Assembly (NCBI GenBank): GCA_963678235.1
Contig: OY782766.1
Span: forward strand, 124,001-188,000
Direction: 5' to 3'
DNA length: 64,000 bases
Origin: JABMQB01 sp963678235
GTDB lineage: Bacteria > Bacteroidota > Bacteroidia > Bacteroidales > Prolixibacteraceae
A program made the position numbers and the translations under genes. Under the pieces are notes generated by a model. It searched no databases and was not told the DNA's origin. It was given only the letters and a program-made list of their open reading frames with translations. Of the stretch, positions 42,346-52,900 are shown piece by piece. The first letter of the stretch is position 1; every line of letters starts with the position of its first letter.

Positions 42346-42393
42346 AATAGGGGATTTCCCTATTTGGGACATAGTTCCCGATATGTACATTTG
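42346..42393 (+). promoter_or_regulatory. consensus Bacteroidota promoter with overlapping operator-like palindromes
   Basis: TTTG (42363-42366), a 19-bp spacer, then TACATTTG (42386-42393) match the -33/-7 consensus exactly. A perfect palindrome aataggg / ccctatt (42346-42352, 42358-42364) overlaps the -33, and gggac / gttccc (42366-42379) sits in the spacer. The transcription start should be near 42400, giving a leader of about 88 nt. Confidence 0.75.
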
Positions 42394-42487
42394 TTAGTAA
42401 TTGTTAGGTCAAAATTTTCATTTTTAAGTATTGAACTTTGTTTGACAGGAATTAAAAAAACAAAATCAAAAAATAAAACCAAATATC

Positions 42488-45400
42488 ATGAAAAATTCTT
42501 ACATCCTTTTGATCTTTTTAATGTTATGTAGTTTTGTTGGCTTTTCACAAAGTTATTCTCCTATTCCTGTAAGTGGATTTAACCAAGATATTGTTTTAGA
42601 AAGTGGAGGTACTACTACCATAGCATTTGATAGAAGCAACATGGTGTTTTTTGAACATGGATTTCTAAATACGTATTATAAAGGATTGCCAGCTAATAAC
42701 CAGATTATTAGTAGTGCTAATAATAATATTACCTATAATTTGGCAAGCTATTCGGGAAACAATGCAATATTCATGAATGTTCAAAATGCAAATTATACAT
42801 TAACCCTTGCAAGTCCTGGAGCATATAATTCAATCTCAATATTAGCAACAAGTTCCGAAGGCGCATCAACATTTAGCGTCACAATTAATTATAGCGATGG
42901 TTCAAGTGTCGCCGCAGCTACCTTTAATGTCCCTGACTGGGTGGGGGGATCTTCTAATATTGCAATAAGTGGCTTGTCTAGGGTGACTCGTGCAGGGGTA
43001 CTTGATGATAGAAGTGAAAACTTATTTAAATTGTTTGACAATACAATTTCTGTTAACCCTGCAAAAGTTGTAAAAAGTTTAACTTTTAGAAAAACAAGTG
43101 AAAGTGGTTGGACTGGGATTTTTGCCATTTGTGGGGTAACCCCACCAAATGTGCCTGTAGCACCAGCAATATTATCTGCAACGAATATAACCACAAATTC
43201 ATTTACGGCAAATTGGGGCTCTGTTGCCGAGGCTACAAATTATAGATTGGATGTTGCTACCGATAATACATTTAGTAATATATTAAGTTCGTATAATAAT
43301 TTGAGTGTTTCAGCAACGTCCAAGGCAGTATCAGGGCTTTCGTTAGGAACTACATACTATTACAGGGTTAGGGCTGAAAATGCCAATGGGCAAAGTTTAA
43401 ATTCAAGTTCAATTTCGGCTTCAACTTTATCCATATTACCCCCTTCGGTAACAACAAGTTCTGCAAGCAGTATAAGTTACACGAGTGCCTATTTGGGCGG
43501 TACGGTAACAAGCGATGGCGGTGCGAGCGTCAGTGCCATAGGTGTGGTTTATTCCACAAGCAATTCAAATCCCACAATAGGAGGGACCGGTGTAATACAA
43601 GAGGCTTGCACTGGAGAGATGCCAGGCAGTTTTGGCGAAACGATAAGTTCCTTATCAAGCGGCGCAACGTATTATTACCAGGCCTACGCAACCAACAGCC
43701 AGGGAATAAGCTATGGCGGTGTACGATCCTTTACTGTTTACACCCCACCGGTATTAGGCACCAGCGATGCAACGATTGTTGCAAGCTCTTCGGCCTCAAT
43801 AAGCGGGAGCCTAACAACAGTTGGCAACCCAACGCCCACTGCGCATGGATTGGTCTGGGGCACATCACCAAACCCAACAACAGGCTTGACCACCAAGACG
43901 AACGAAGGTTCCACAGGCAGCACACATAGTTTCAGCAAGTACCTGGAAGGGCTGGAGCCAGGGACAAGGTATTATTACAGGAGCTATTCCACCAACAGTT
44001 TGGGGACTATTTATGGCGAAGAAAAGTCATTTTGGACAACCCCGATGACCTGCTACAATATAACCGCATCCGATTTTGTACTGAACAACAATGCAAGCCT
44101 TTCAGGTGACATTGTTACCTTGACCCCTGATGCACTGGGCCAAAATGGTTCTGTTTGGGGGAAGATGCGGATCAACCTGGACTATGACTTTAAAGTGACC
44201 TCATCGATTTACCTTGGGACCGATGATGGTGGTGCCGATGGAATAGCGTTTGTTCTTCAGCCACTATCAAGCAATGCAGGTAGTTCAGGTGGTGGTATGG
44301 GCTACCAGGGGATCAGCCCATCGTATGCCGTTGAGTTTGACACCTATTACAATGGGGGTGCCGACCCAACAAGCAACGACCATATTGCCATTGTTAAAAA
44401 CGGGGAAGGAAGCATCGCTGCCCACTCACCTTATTCAGCAAGAAGCAACCTTGAAGACGGGAACTGGCACGATGCCATTTTCGAGTGGAATGCCACGACC
44501 AAATATTTTAAGGTAACATACGAAGGAAGTGTATTGTTTAATGTAAACATAGACCTTACCAGCAGTGTTTTTAACAACAATAGTAATGTATATTGGGGCT
44601 TTACGGCAGCCACGGGGGGGTGTAAAAACCTCCAGCGTGTGGATATCTCAGAGTACTGCTGTTCACGTGCAGCCAGCACCCCGCCAACGATAACTGCCTT
44701 TAATGATGTCACAATCTGTCCAAATACGCCCACATCAGCGATAGGTTTTACCATTGCAGACAACGAATCGGAGTGGAGCCAGATGAGCGTAAGCGCAACA
44801 TCTTCCAACCAGTCGGTTATACCCGAATCAAATATAGTTTTTAGTGGTTCTGAAGGTTCAAGGACAATCACCCTTAGTCCAGCGAGTAACCAACAAGGTT
44901 ACAGTGATATTACGGTAACCGTAACAGATGCCGATGGGCAAACCGATAGCGAAGTGTTTACGCTTACGGTAGAAGATGTTACCCCGCCGGTATTGAGCGT
45001 GGTGAACGATACGGTTTATTTAAATAGCATTGGCAGCGCATCGATCACCGAAGTGGAACTTGTAAGCAGTGCCACCGACAATTGCGGGATAGAGGATACT
45101 ACCCTCAATATATATACATTCGATTGCGATGATGCGGATACAGAGGTTTCGGTAACGGTTACCTTGAATGATGTAAACGGGCTAAGTACCCAACGGATTT
45201 CACAAGTATTGGTGCTGGACACCATCCATCCTGTGGTTGTTGCTGCCAGCGACATTTCCACGGTAACGTCTTACGATGGTATGGGCAACTGTTCAACAAG
45301 CAGGGCAATCCCTGATGCTTATTACGATGACAACTGTACAGTAGGGCTCACCTGGGAGATGACGGGTGCGGTAGAAGCCAGCGGAAGCGGCCAGATCGGC

Positions 45401-48400
45401 ACATACGTATTTTATAAAGGAGTTACCACCATTACCTATACCGCGACAGATGCTTCAGGCAACTGGAGGCAGGATGTAATGGAGGTAGAGGTTTTGGACG
45501 ATGAGTACCCAATCATTACGCCATCGCACGACCAGTCGATTGGAACCTCACATGATATTGACTCAGACTGCAAGGCGGCTTACAACGTACCGTTTTTGCC
45601 CTTTACCGACAATTGCCCTGATGCAGTATTGACCTGGGAGATGGAAGGTTCGACCACAGGTTCGGGCAAAGGGCAGGTTGGTTATTACAGCCAGGGCTTT
45701 AACCTGGGGCAAACACATATTTATTATACCGTTACCGATGAGTCGGGCAATGAATCGTACGACGATTTTTGGCTGACGGTGACCGATGACGAGAAACCGC
45801 GTGACATGGGCATCTGCAACAGTACATTAGATGTTTACCTTGACGGCAATGGCGCCGTGGAAGTAGACACAGTTTCAGCGGCACTTAACCTTGTGAAGTC
45901 ACAAGTACTTGAGAACTGTACCTTGGGCGATAACCTGGAGGTTAATTTTGTATCCCCGGAATACGGTTGCGGGGATTTACTTTACGGAGGGGGGACATAC
46001 ACGGTACAATTATATGTTACGGACGAGGCAGACAATATCCTGAACTGCCAGGTGCGCATCAACCTACAGGACAGCACGCGCCCTGAGGTTAGCGCCACCA
46101 ATGCCACTTTGGAACTGGATGAAAACGGGCAGGCCAGCGTTAGTGCCCCAGAAGTTGATAACGGCAGCACCGACAACTGTACAATAGATAGCATTTGGCT
46201 TAGCCAGGAAAGTTTTGGCTGTGGCAACCTTGGCAACAATACCGTAACGTTTTATGCCAAAGACCTTTCAGGGAACATAGGGCAGCAGGAACTTACGGTA
46301 AGCATAGAAGACAACATCCACCCAACGGTAACTGGCCAGGACTTAAGTGTCTGGCTTGGAGCAGGTGGAACAAGGGAAGTATCCACTTTGGAAGTAGATG
46401 CCGGCTCTTATGACAATTGCGGCATCGATACGATGTGGCTCAGCCAGTCAGGTTTTGACAGTAGCGACCTGGGCACTGCAACATTATATTTGTATGGCAA
46501 GGACGGCAGTGGCAATATCTCTGTTGACACGGTATCCCTAAGCGTATCAGATACAACCACCCCTGTTGTACAGGCAAACAATATTAGCATTTACCTTGAC
46601 GGTACAGGCAACGCCACAATTGACACGATGGACATCAACAATGGTTCTACGGACAACTGCGGCATCGACACGATGTGGCTCAGCCAGTCAAGCTTTGACT
46701 GCAGCGATGTAGGTGTTAACAGCGTAACGCTTTATGCGAAAGACGCCAGTGGCAATACCGGTTCTGAAGTAGCGCTTGTAACGGTATCCGACACGGTTAA
46801 CCCGGTTATGCAGGCAAAAAACATAGATGTTTTCCTTGATGGCAATGGGGAAGTTTTAGTACAGGTTAGTGATGTAGATAACGGCAGTAGCGACAATTGC
46901 GGGCTTGAAAGCACATGGCTAAGCAGGGATACCTTTAGCTGTTCGGAGCTTGGTTTGAACACCATTTACCTGTACGGTGAAGATGCAGGCAATAACATGG
47001 ATTCAGTATCAGCGATTATCAACGTACGTGATACCATATCACCCATAATTACAATAAACGAAGCAACTTTATACCTAAATGCAGAGGGCGAACTAGCTGT
47101 CAGTGCCGAAGGTTTCAACGGGGGCGTATGGGACAATTGCTCGGTTGATTCAGTGTGGACGGACCTGGAAGGTTTTGACTGCGATGATTTGGGAATGCGC
47201 GAAGTGGGCCTTTATGCCAAAGACAACAGTGGGAACATAACCCGCGAGACGGCATCCATTGAAATTTTAGATACGGTTTCACCAATGGCGGCAAGCCATA
47301 ACCTGGACCTGTACCTTGATAGTAACGGTGAAGTAACCCTTACGGCGGAACAGGTAAACAACGGAAGTTTTGACTATTGTGGCATTGATACAATGTTCAT
47401 AGATAAAGACAGTTTCAGCTGCGAAAGCCTGGGCACGGACAATTATGTTGAATTAACGGTTGTCGACAACAAAGGGAACGTTTCCACATCAATGGCCACA
47501 ATGACTGTACTGGACACCATTTCACCGGTAGCCTTGTGCCAGGATATAGATGTTTACCTTGATTCTGTTGGGTCATTTACCCTAAGTGCAGCCCAAATAG
47601 ACAATGGCAGTTCAGACAACTGCGGCATTGGACTCAGCCTTTCAAAAAGCGTTTTTGGGGCTATTGAACTAGGCACCAACCTTATAACCATGACCGTATC
47701 AGATGCAAGTGGCAACCAGTCCACCTGCGGGTCAACGGTAACGGTACTTGACACCATTGCCCCTGTGGTTGTGTGCAACGAAAGCACCTTTGTGTTATGG
47801 GAAAACGGGGAATATGTGGTAGACGGAACAGACAAACAAACCTTATTGGCGGGCACCTGGGACAACAGTGCCGGCATCTTGCCAATGGACAGCATAAGCC
47901 TTGGTGCAGTATCCTTTGAATGTGTAGATGTACTGAACGGGGGAAGCACAATTACTATAACGGCAGGTGATGGGCAAGGGAATATTGCCACAGCGGTTTG
48001 CCCTGTAGAAGTAGTTGACTTAATCGCCCCAACGGCGAACTGTATAGATACGGTAACAATAACTTTGGACGGCACAGGGAGCAAAATAGTATCAGCCAGC
48101 GACATTAATGACGGTAGCGATACAGAGAGCACGCCAGCCTGGGCACGCACGTACAACGACCTGGAAGGTGGCAGTTACGATGCCTGTGGCATTGCAGCAA
48201 TGGAGGTATCACAAAGCTTGTTTGGCTGTGAAGATATAGGGTTTAAAACAGTTACATTGACCGTATCTGACCCACACGGGAACACAGGTAGCTGTGAATC
48301 TGTTGTGCATGTAGTTGATGTGGTGGCACCTGAGTTTGTGCCTGTAAGCGATATAGTGGTAGAACTGGAACCAGGCATTTGCACGACAGGGGTTGTTTAC

Positions 48401-49477
48401 CCAGAGGTAATAGCAGTTGACCAGTGCGGTGGGCTAAGCTATACTTTACTGGAAGGGCAAGGCCCTGACGGCTTGTTCCCAATAGGGGAGGGCGTAGAGA
48501 AATGGCTTGTTACGGACAAAAGCGGGAATACCGACACCTTAAGCTTTAGTGTACTAGTAAGCACGTACAATGCTGCCCCGGTAATAGATCAGTTAGGGAC
48601 TGTGCACATCGATAAGGATACGGCACAAATATCGGTAGCATTGACTGGTATTGGAGCAGGGGTTGACTGTGGGGAACAATTGGTCACAATAGTAAGTGCC
48701 CGTGCAGCTGACACTTTGTTGGTCACCAGCACCGAAGTAGTATATACCCCAGGGGACAGCGAAGGGGAACTTATCTTGGGCATTGCCCCTGGCATGTCGG
48801 GCAGTACGATGGTAACGGTAACGGTACAAGACAATGGCGGAACGGACAATGGCGGCATTGACACGTTTGAGGAAAGCTTCCTTGTGGTAGTCGACCCATA
48901 TAACAAGGCACCATACCTGGTAAGTGAAATCATCGATTATGAGGTTGTTGCCGACCACGAACTGGAAGTAGGCATCAGTTGCCATTGCGGAGATTTGTTT
49001 GACGACCAGGACGACGAAACCTTAAGCATAAAAGTAACGCTTGCCGATGGCAGTGAGCTACCATCTTGGGGGAATTATGCCAACGATGTATTGACCATAA
49101 CCCCGACACGCAGGGATACCGGATGTGTGGAGATATTGGTAACGGCAACCGATTCTGATGGCTTGTCTGCAACGACCAGTTTTAACCTTTGTATCTTAAA
49201 CTGGACAACGGGAGCCGCAACCTTTGAATCCCTGGTTGACGTGAAGATGTACCCGAACCCGGCGAAAGGGATGGTGAACCTTGACGTGGAAGGTGCCAAT
49301 ACCGAACTTGAAGTTGTCGTGATGGACATCTCGGGGAAAGAAGTACTGAGGAAAGGGTTTATGCAAAACAACCAAATCCGTTTCGACATGGGCGGACAGG
49401 TCAGCGGGATGTACTTTGTCAGGGTGAATGTTGACGGAAGGGAAATAGTCAAGAAACTCATCCTAGACCGAAGGTAA
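42488..49477 (+). CDS. giant secreted protein: FN3-like, L-type lectin, ~14 HYR-like repeats, T9SS sorting domain
   Basis: A 2329-aa protein. Residues 1-21 are a Sec signal. A ~200-aa N-terminal domain precedes three FN3-like domains (~225-515). Residues ~520-724 are an L-type lectin domain, with DDGGADGIAFVLQ and YAVEFDTYYNGG, the metal/sugar-binding strands. One Ig/cadherin-like domain follows, then ~14 repeats of about 80 aa (~832-2024) with YLDxxG, GSxDNCGIDTMWLS, F-x-C and K-D-x-S-G-N marks of HYR-type domains. Two more Ig-like domains (VTVQDNGGTDNGGID; LPSWG) lead to the T9SS type A domain (~2250-2329; VKMYPNPAKG ... LILDRR). Likely a surface adhesin binding glycans; function is inferred. 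Confidence 0.88.
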   Translation: MKNSYILLIFLMLCSFVGFSQSYSPIPVSGFNQDIVLESGGTTTIAFDRSNMVFFEHGFLNTYYKGLPANNQIISSANNNITYNLASYSGNNAIFMNVQNANYTLTLASPGAYNSISILATSSEGASTFSVTINYSDGSSVAAATFNVPDWVGGSSNIAISGLSRVTRAGVLDDRSENLFKLFDNTISVNPAKVVKSLTFRKTSESGWTGIFAICGVTPPNVPVAPAILSATNITTNSFTANWGSVAEATNYRLDVATDNTFSNILSSYNNLSVSATSKAVSGLSLGTTYYYRVRAENANGQSLNSSSISASTLSILPPSVTTSSASSISYTSAYLGGTVTSDGGASVSAIGVVYSTSNSNPTIGGTGVIQEACTGEMPGSFGETISSLSSGATYYYQAYATNSQGISYGGVRSFTVYTPPVLGTSDATIVASSSASISGSLTTVGNPTPTAHGLVWGTSPNPTTGLTTKTNEGSTGSTHSFSKYLEGLEPGTRYYYRSYSTNSLGTIYGEEKSFWTTPMTCYNITASDFVLNNNASLSGDIVTLTPDALGQNGSVWGKMRINLDYDFKVTSSIYLGTDDGGADGIAFVLQPLSSNAGSSGGGMGYQGISPSYAVEFDTYYNGGADPTSNDHIAIVKNGEGSIAAHSPYSARSNLEDGNWHDAIFEWNATTKYFKVTYEGSVLFNVNIDLTSSVFNNNSNVYWGFTAATGGCKNLQRVDISEYCCSRAASTPPTITAFNDVTICPNTPTSAIGFTIADNESEWSQMSVSATSSNQSVIPESNIVFSGSEGSRTITLSPASNQQGYSDITVTVTDADGQTDSEVFTLTVEDVTPPVLSVVNDTVYLNSIGSASITEVELVSSATDNCGIEDTTLNIYTFDCDDADTEVSVTVTLNDVNGLSTQRISQVLVLDTIHPVVVAASDISTVTSYDGMGNCSTSRAIPDAYYDDNCTVGLTWEMTGAVEASGSGQIGTYVFYKGVTTITYTATDASGNWRQDVMEVEVLDDEYPIITPSHDQSIGTSHDIDSDCKAAYNVPFLPFTDNCPDAVLTWEMEGSTTGSGKGQVGYYSQGFNLGQTHIYYTVTDESGNESYDDFWLTVTDDEKPRDMGICNSTLDVYLDGNGAVEVDTVSAALNLVKSQVLENCTLGDNLEVNFVSPEYGCGDLLYGGGTYTVQLYVTDEADNILNCQVRINLQDSTRPEVSATNATLELDENGQASVSAPEVDNGSTDNCTIDSIWLSQESFGCGNLGNNTVTFYAKDLSGNIGQQELTVSIEDNIHPTVTGQDLSVWLGAGGTREVSTLEVDAGSYDNCGIDTMWLSQSGFDSSDLGTATLYLYGKDGSGNISVDTVSLSVSDTTTPVVQANNISIYLDGTGNATIDTMDINNGSTDNCGIDTMWLSQSSFDCSDVGVNSVTLYAKDASGNTGSEVALVTVSDTVNPVMQAKNIDVFLDGNGEVLVQVSDVDNGSSDNCGLESTWLSRDTFSCSELGLNTIYLYGEDAGNNMDSVSAIINVRDTISPIITINEATLYLNAEGELAVSAEGFNGGVWDNCSVDSVWTDLEGFDCDDLGMREVGLYAKDNSGNITRETASIEILDTVSPMAASHNLDLYLDSNGEVTLTAEQVNNGSFDYCGIDTMFIDKDSFSCESLGTDNYVELTVVDNKGNVSTSMATMTVLDTISPVALCQDIDVYLDSVGSFTLSAAQIDNGSSDNCGIGLSLSKSVFGAIELGTNLITMTVSDASGNQSTCGSTVTVLDTIAPVVVCNESTFVLWENGEYVVDGTDKQTLLAGTWDNSAGILPMDSISLGAVSFECVDVLNGGSTITITAGDGQGNIATAVCPVEVVDLIAPTANCIDTVTITLDGTGSKIVSASDINDGSDTESTPAWARTYNDLEGGSYDACGIAAMEVSQSLFGCEDIGFKTVTLTVSDPHGNTGSCESVVHVVDVVAPEFVPVSDIVVELEPGICTTGVVYPEVIAVDQCGGLSYTLLEGQGPDGLFPIGEGVEKWLVTDKSGNTDTLSFSVLVSTYNAAPVIDQLGTVHIDKDTAQISVALTGIGAGVDCGEQLVTIVSARAADTLLVTSTEVVYTPGDSEGELILGIAPGMSGSTMVTVTVQDNGGTDNGGIDTFEESFLVVVDPYNKAPYLVSEIIDYEVVADHELEVGISCHCGDLFDDQDDETLSIKVTLADGSELPSWGNYANDVLTITPTRRDTGCVEILVTATDSDGLSATTSFNLCILNWTTGAATFESLVDVKMYPNPAKGMVNLDVEGANTELEVVVMDISGKEVLRKGFMQNNQIRFDMGGQVSGMYFVRVNVDGREIVKKLILDRR

Positions 49478-49515
49478 AGGAACAAAACAACACAATAATA
49501 AAAGCATATATAACG

Positions 49516-49547
49516 AAAAAGCAGGGGCAAACACCCCTGCTTTTTTT
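49516..49547 (+). terminator. rho-independent terminator of the giant secreted-protein gene
   Basis: Perfect 12-bp stem aaaaagcagggg / cccctgcttttt with a 6-nt loop and seven T. 39 bp after the stop. Confidence 0.9.
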
Positions 49548-49825
49548 GTAAAGTCTTGATTAGAATTCCTCTACAAATTATCTAATCGAAGTTTTAAAAT
49601 ATTTTATGTAATTGAGAAGATCCTACCAATGTAATCTTCCAATGACAAATAGCTTTAAACAGATTCTATATAATCACATAATTAGGACAAAAATTTGTTC
49701 CGATATTGTTTTCTATTATCTTTAGATTCCATAAATTAATTGTACCCTGTAATCTCAACATTATTTTGAATACAACCACCAAAGTAAATTATTATAAATT
49801 CCTTGTAATTAAGGAAGTAAAAGCG
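49548..49825. other. gene-free spacer between two HYR-repeat genes
   Basis: Part of the 423-bp gap 49478-49900. Apart from the terminator before and the promoter after it, only AT-rich sequence is seen, with no ORF or repeat. Confidence 0.5.
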
Positions 49826-49858
49826 TTTGTGCCAGGATAAATGCAGGATTTACATTGT
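49826..49858 (+). promoter_or_regulatory. probable promoter of the second HYR-repeat gene
   Basis: TTTG (49826-49829), a 21-bp spacer and TACATTGT (49851-49858), one mismatch from TAnnTTTG. Weaker than the promoter of the first paralogue, and without its palindromes. Confidence 0.5.
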
Positions 49859-49900
49859 ATAATTAAAGAATAAAAAACCATATCATCTAAAAAGTTTACC

Positions 49901-52900
49901 ATGAGAACCAATTCCGTATTATTTCTTTTGAAGAATTGCCTGATCTTCGTTTTATTATTTTCGGCGACATATGCTTTTGCTGATAATACCGAAATTCCTA
50001 AGCAATCTAGTAAGTCCGTTAAAAGCCGTGCATTACAAGTGGTATCTGATATTGGACCATCTCCAACAATTACCTGTCATAGCGATACTATTGTTAATGA
50101 TTGTTCAGCTACAATTGTAAGTTATTCCATTGATTACACCGATACCGATTCGGTAAGGTTTACATTCACTGGTGTAACAACCGGAAGCGGAATTGGAACT
50201 GGATCGGATAGTTTGTTTGCCTATGGAACCACTACGGTTGAACTAGTTGCTTATGACACAACGGTTGGTACCAATAACGATACTTGTAGCTTTGAGATTA
50301 CCATTGCAGATACGAGTGCGCCGAAGGTTTCTTGCAACGATACAACGGTTTATTTGGATGCCAATGCCGAAGCAACTGTTACCTGGCAGCATGTTTTAGA
50401 ATCAGCAAGTGATAATTGCACCTTAAGCGATACTTTATTAAATACGGTAAAAACCATCAATCTGAACTGTGCCCATTTGGATTCAGATACTTTGATCACA
50501 GTTTTGGTAAAAGACCAGGTGGATTCTACGGCCTCATGTGTTGCATCGGTCACTGTGGCTGATACAATTAAACCAAAAGTTTATTGTTCCCCTGATACTG
50601 TTTTCCTTGATTCGAACGGTGATGTAACGGTTAGTTATCTGAATGTTTTAGATTCGGTTGTTGAAAATTGTTCCATTGCTGATACTGTAATTAATGGTCT
50701 GTCATCCTTGGATTTAGATTGCTCAATGTTGGGTGATACCAGCGTAACGGTTACTGTCACTGATGGAAGTTCGAATGTGGGGATTTGCCAGACAACCATC
50801 CATGTAAAAGATAATTTAAAGCCGGAGATTGATTGTGTTTACGATACGTTTGTTTATATCAATTTGGTAGATACTGTCGCAATGACCAATGCTTTACTTT
50901 TAGACCGAGTTTCAGATAATTGTGATTATACGCTTAGCTATTCCCATAAAAGCCTATCCTGCGCCGAAACAGGAACCACGGTTTTAGTGGAAGTTACCGC
51001 TACGGATTATTCGGGAAATTCAGCTACTTGTGATGCTACTGTTTCTGTTTTAGATACCATCCTTCCCAATTTAAAATGCCGTGACCTCACCCTGTATTTG
51101 GACAATAGCGGTCAGGCATCCATTGGCAAGGCAAGTCTAATAAAAAGTTTAACGGATAATTGTAGTTTAAGCGACACGGTTTTAACTCAGTATGATTTTC
51201 AATGTAGCGATGTTGGAACATTAAAAGATACCGTTACAGTAACCGATATTGGCGGTTCAAGTAGTATCTGTATTTCCAATGTTACAATATTGGATACCCT
51301 TCTTCCACATGCGATTTGTAAAGACTACATAGCACAGCTTGATGATTATGGAAAGGCTAGCGTTTCTGCATCCGATATAAACGATCATTCAACGGATGAG
51401 TGCGGAATTGATACCATGTGGCTCGATACCTATACGTTTCATTGCACCGATACCGGAACTTTAAGGGTTAACTTATATGTGCAGGATATAAACTCAAACA
51501 TTGGAACTTGTTCGGCTTTGGTAAATCTTGATGATGATATTGATCCGTTTATCGATTGTGTTTATTCAACTGTCGCATACCTTGACCAAGACGGAAATGC
51601 AGTTATGACCCCTGAATTGCTGCTAGATACCGTGTATGATAATTGTTCGTATTCATTCACTTACTCGAGGGATACCTTAACATGTGCCGATTTGGGTGAT
51701 ACAATTACCATTGATGTTTTAGTGACAGATATTGCTGGCAATACAGCTACTTGTGATGCCGATGTTCTTGTGTTGGATTATTTCGATCCCCGGATCGTAT
51801 GTTCTCCTTTAACTGTTAGTCTTATCGACGAAAACGAATTTATTTTGGTTGATTCCATAAAAATGGCTTTGGTCGAAAATTCATGGGACAATTGTTTAGA
51901 TTCCATCCCTTATAAATATTTTTCGTTTAATACACATTCATTGAGTTGTGCCGATGTTGATACGGTTCCTGTTCAGATCATGATCTCAACTATCGATACC
52001 AATGGAAACTCAGCATGGACCTATTGCCCTGTAAATGTTATTGATACAACCGAACCTGTTGCAGTTTGTAAAGATGAACTGGATGTTGTTTTAGACGATT
52101 CAGGATTGGCAGTTATTACTGCATTGATGTTGAACGATGTTGGTAATGCAGATACGATTCCAAAGTGGGCAATCCCATTTGGGGCTTTAAATGGGGGTAG
52201 TTATGATGCATGTGGAATTGAATCCCTTCAGATTTCAAAAGATTCGTTTGATTGTGCCGATGTTGGGACCGAGAATGTACAATTAACGGTTGTCGATGTT
52301 CATGGTAATTCTGCATATTGCACAACACAAGTGAATATTATTGATAATAGCAAGCCGGTGTTTGGAAATGTAACCAACATTGAAAAGGATGTTGAACCAG
52401 GAAATTGCGAAAATGAAATTATTTACCCGGCTATTGCTGCTGTAGATAATTGTGGTGAATTAACTTATACGCTCATCAACGGACTTGGAAGCGAAGCGAA
52501 ATTCCCGGTTGGCATCAGCACAGAAACATGGGTTGTAAGCGATGCCGGAGGAAATACAGATACTTTAAGTTTTACCGTGACTATTAATTCTTATAACGAT
52601 GCCCCGGTTTTTAACGATATCGACAACCTGGTTGTGGAAGAGGGGGAAGATGAAGTTACCGTATTGGTTACAGGAATTGGTATTGGGGATGATTGTACGG
52701 ATCAAATGGTAACTACAGTGGAAGCAACATCGGGCGACACCAGCCTGGTTAAAATCAGTTCATTGGTTTATGTGCCTGGCGATGCAATTTGCGGTATTAA
52801 AATGAATATTGATCCTGAAATGAACGGGGAATGTTTAATTACTGTAACTGCAAAAGACAATGGAGGAACTGAAAATGGAGGCATTGATACGATAAGTAAA

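Noticed and set aside
42286..42531. 81-aa ORF before the giant secreted-protein gene
   Set aside because: It runs through the promoter and palindromes and overlaps the real start in another frame.
44100..49200. Long minus-strand ORFs inside the giant repeat gene
   Set aside because: They follow from the repeated codon pattern of the plus-strand gene and resemble no protein family.
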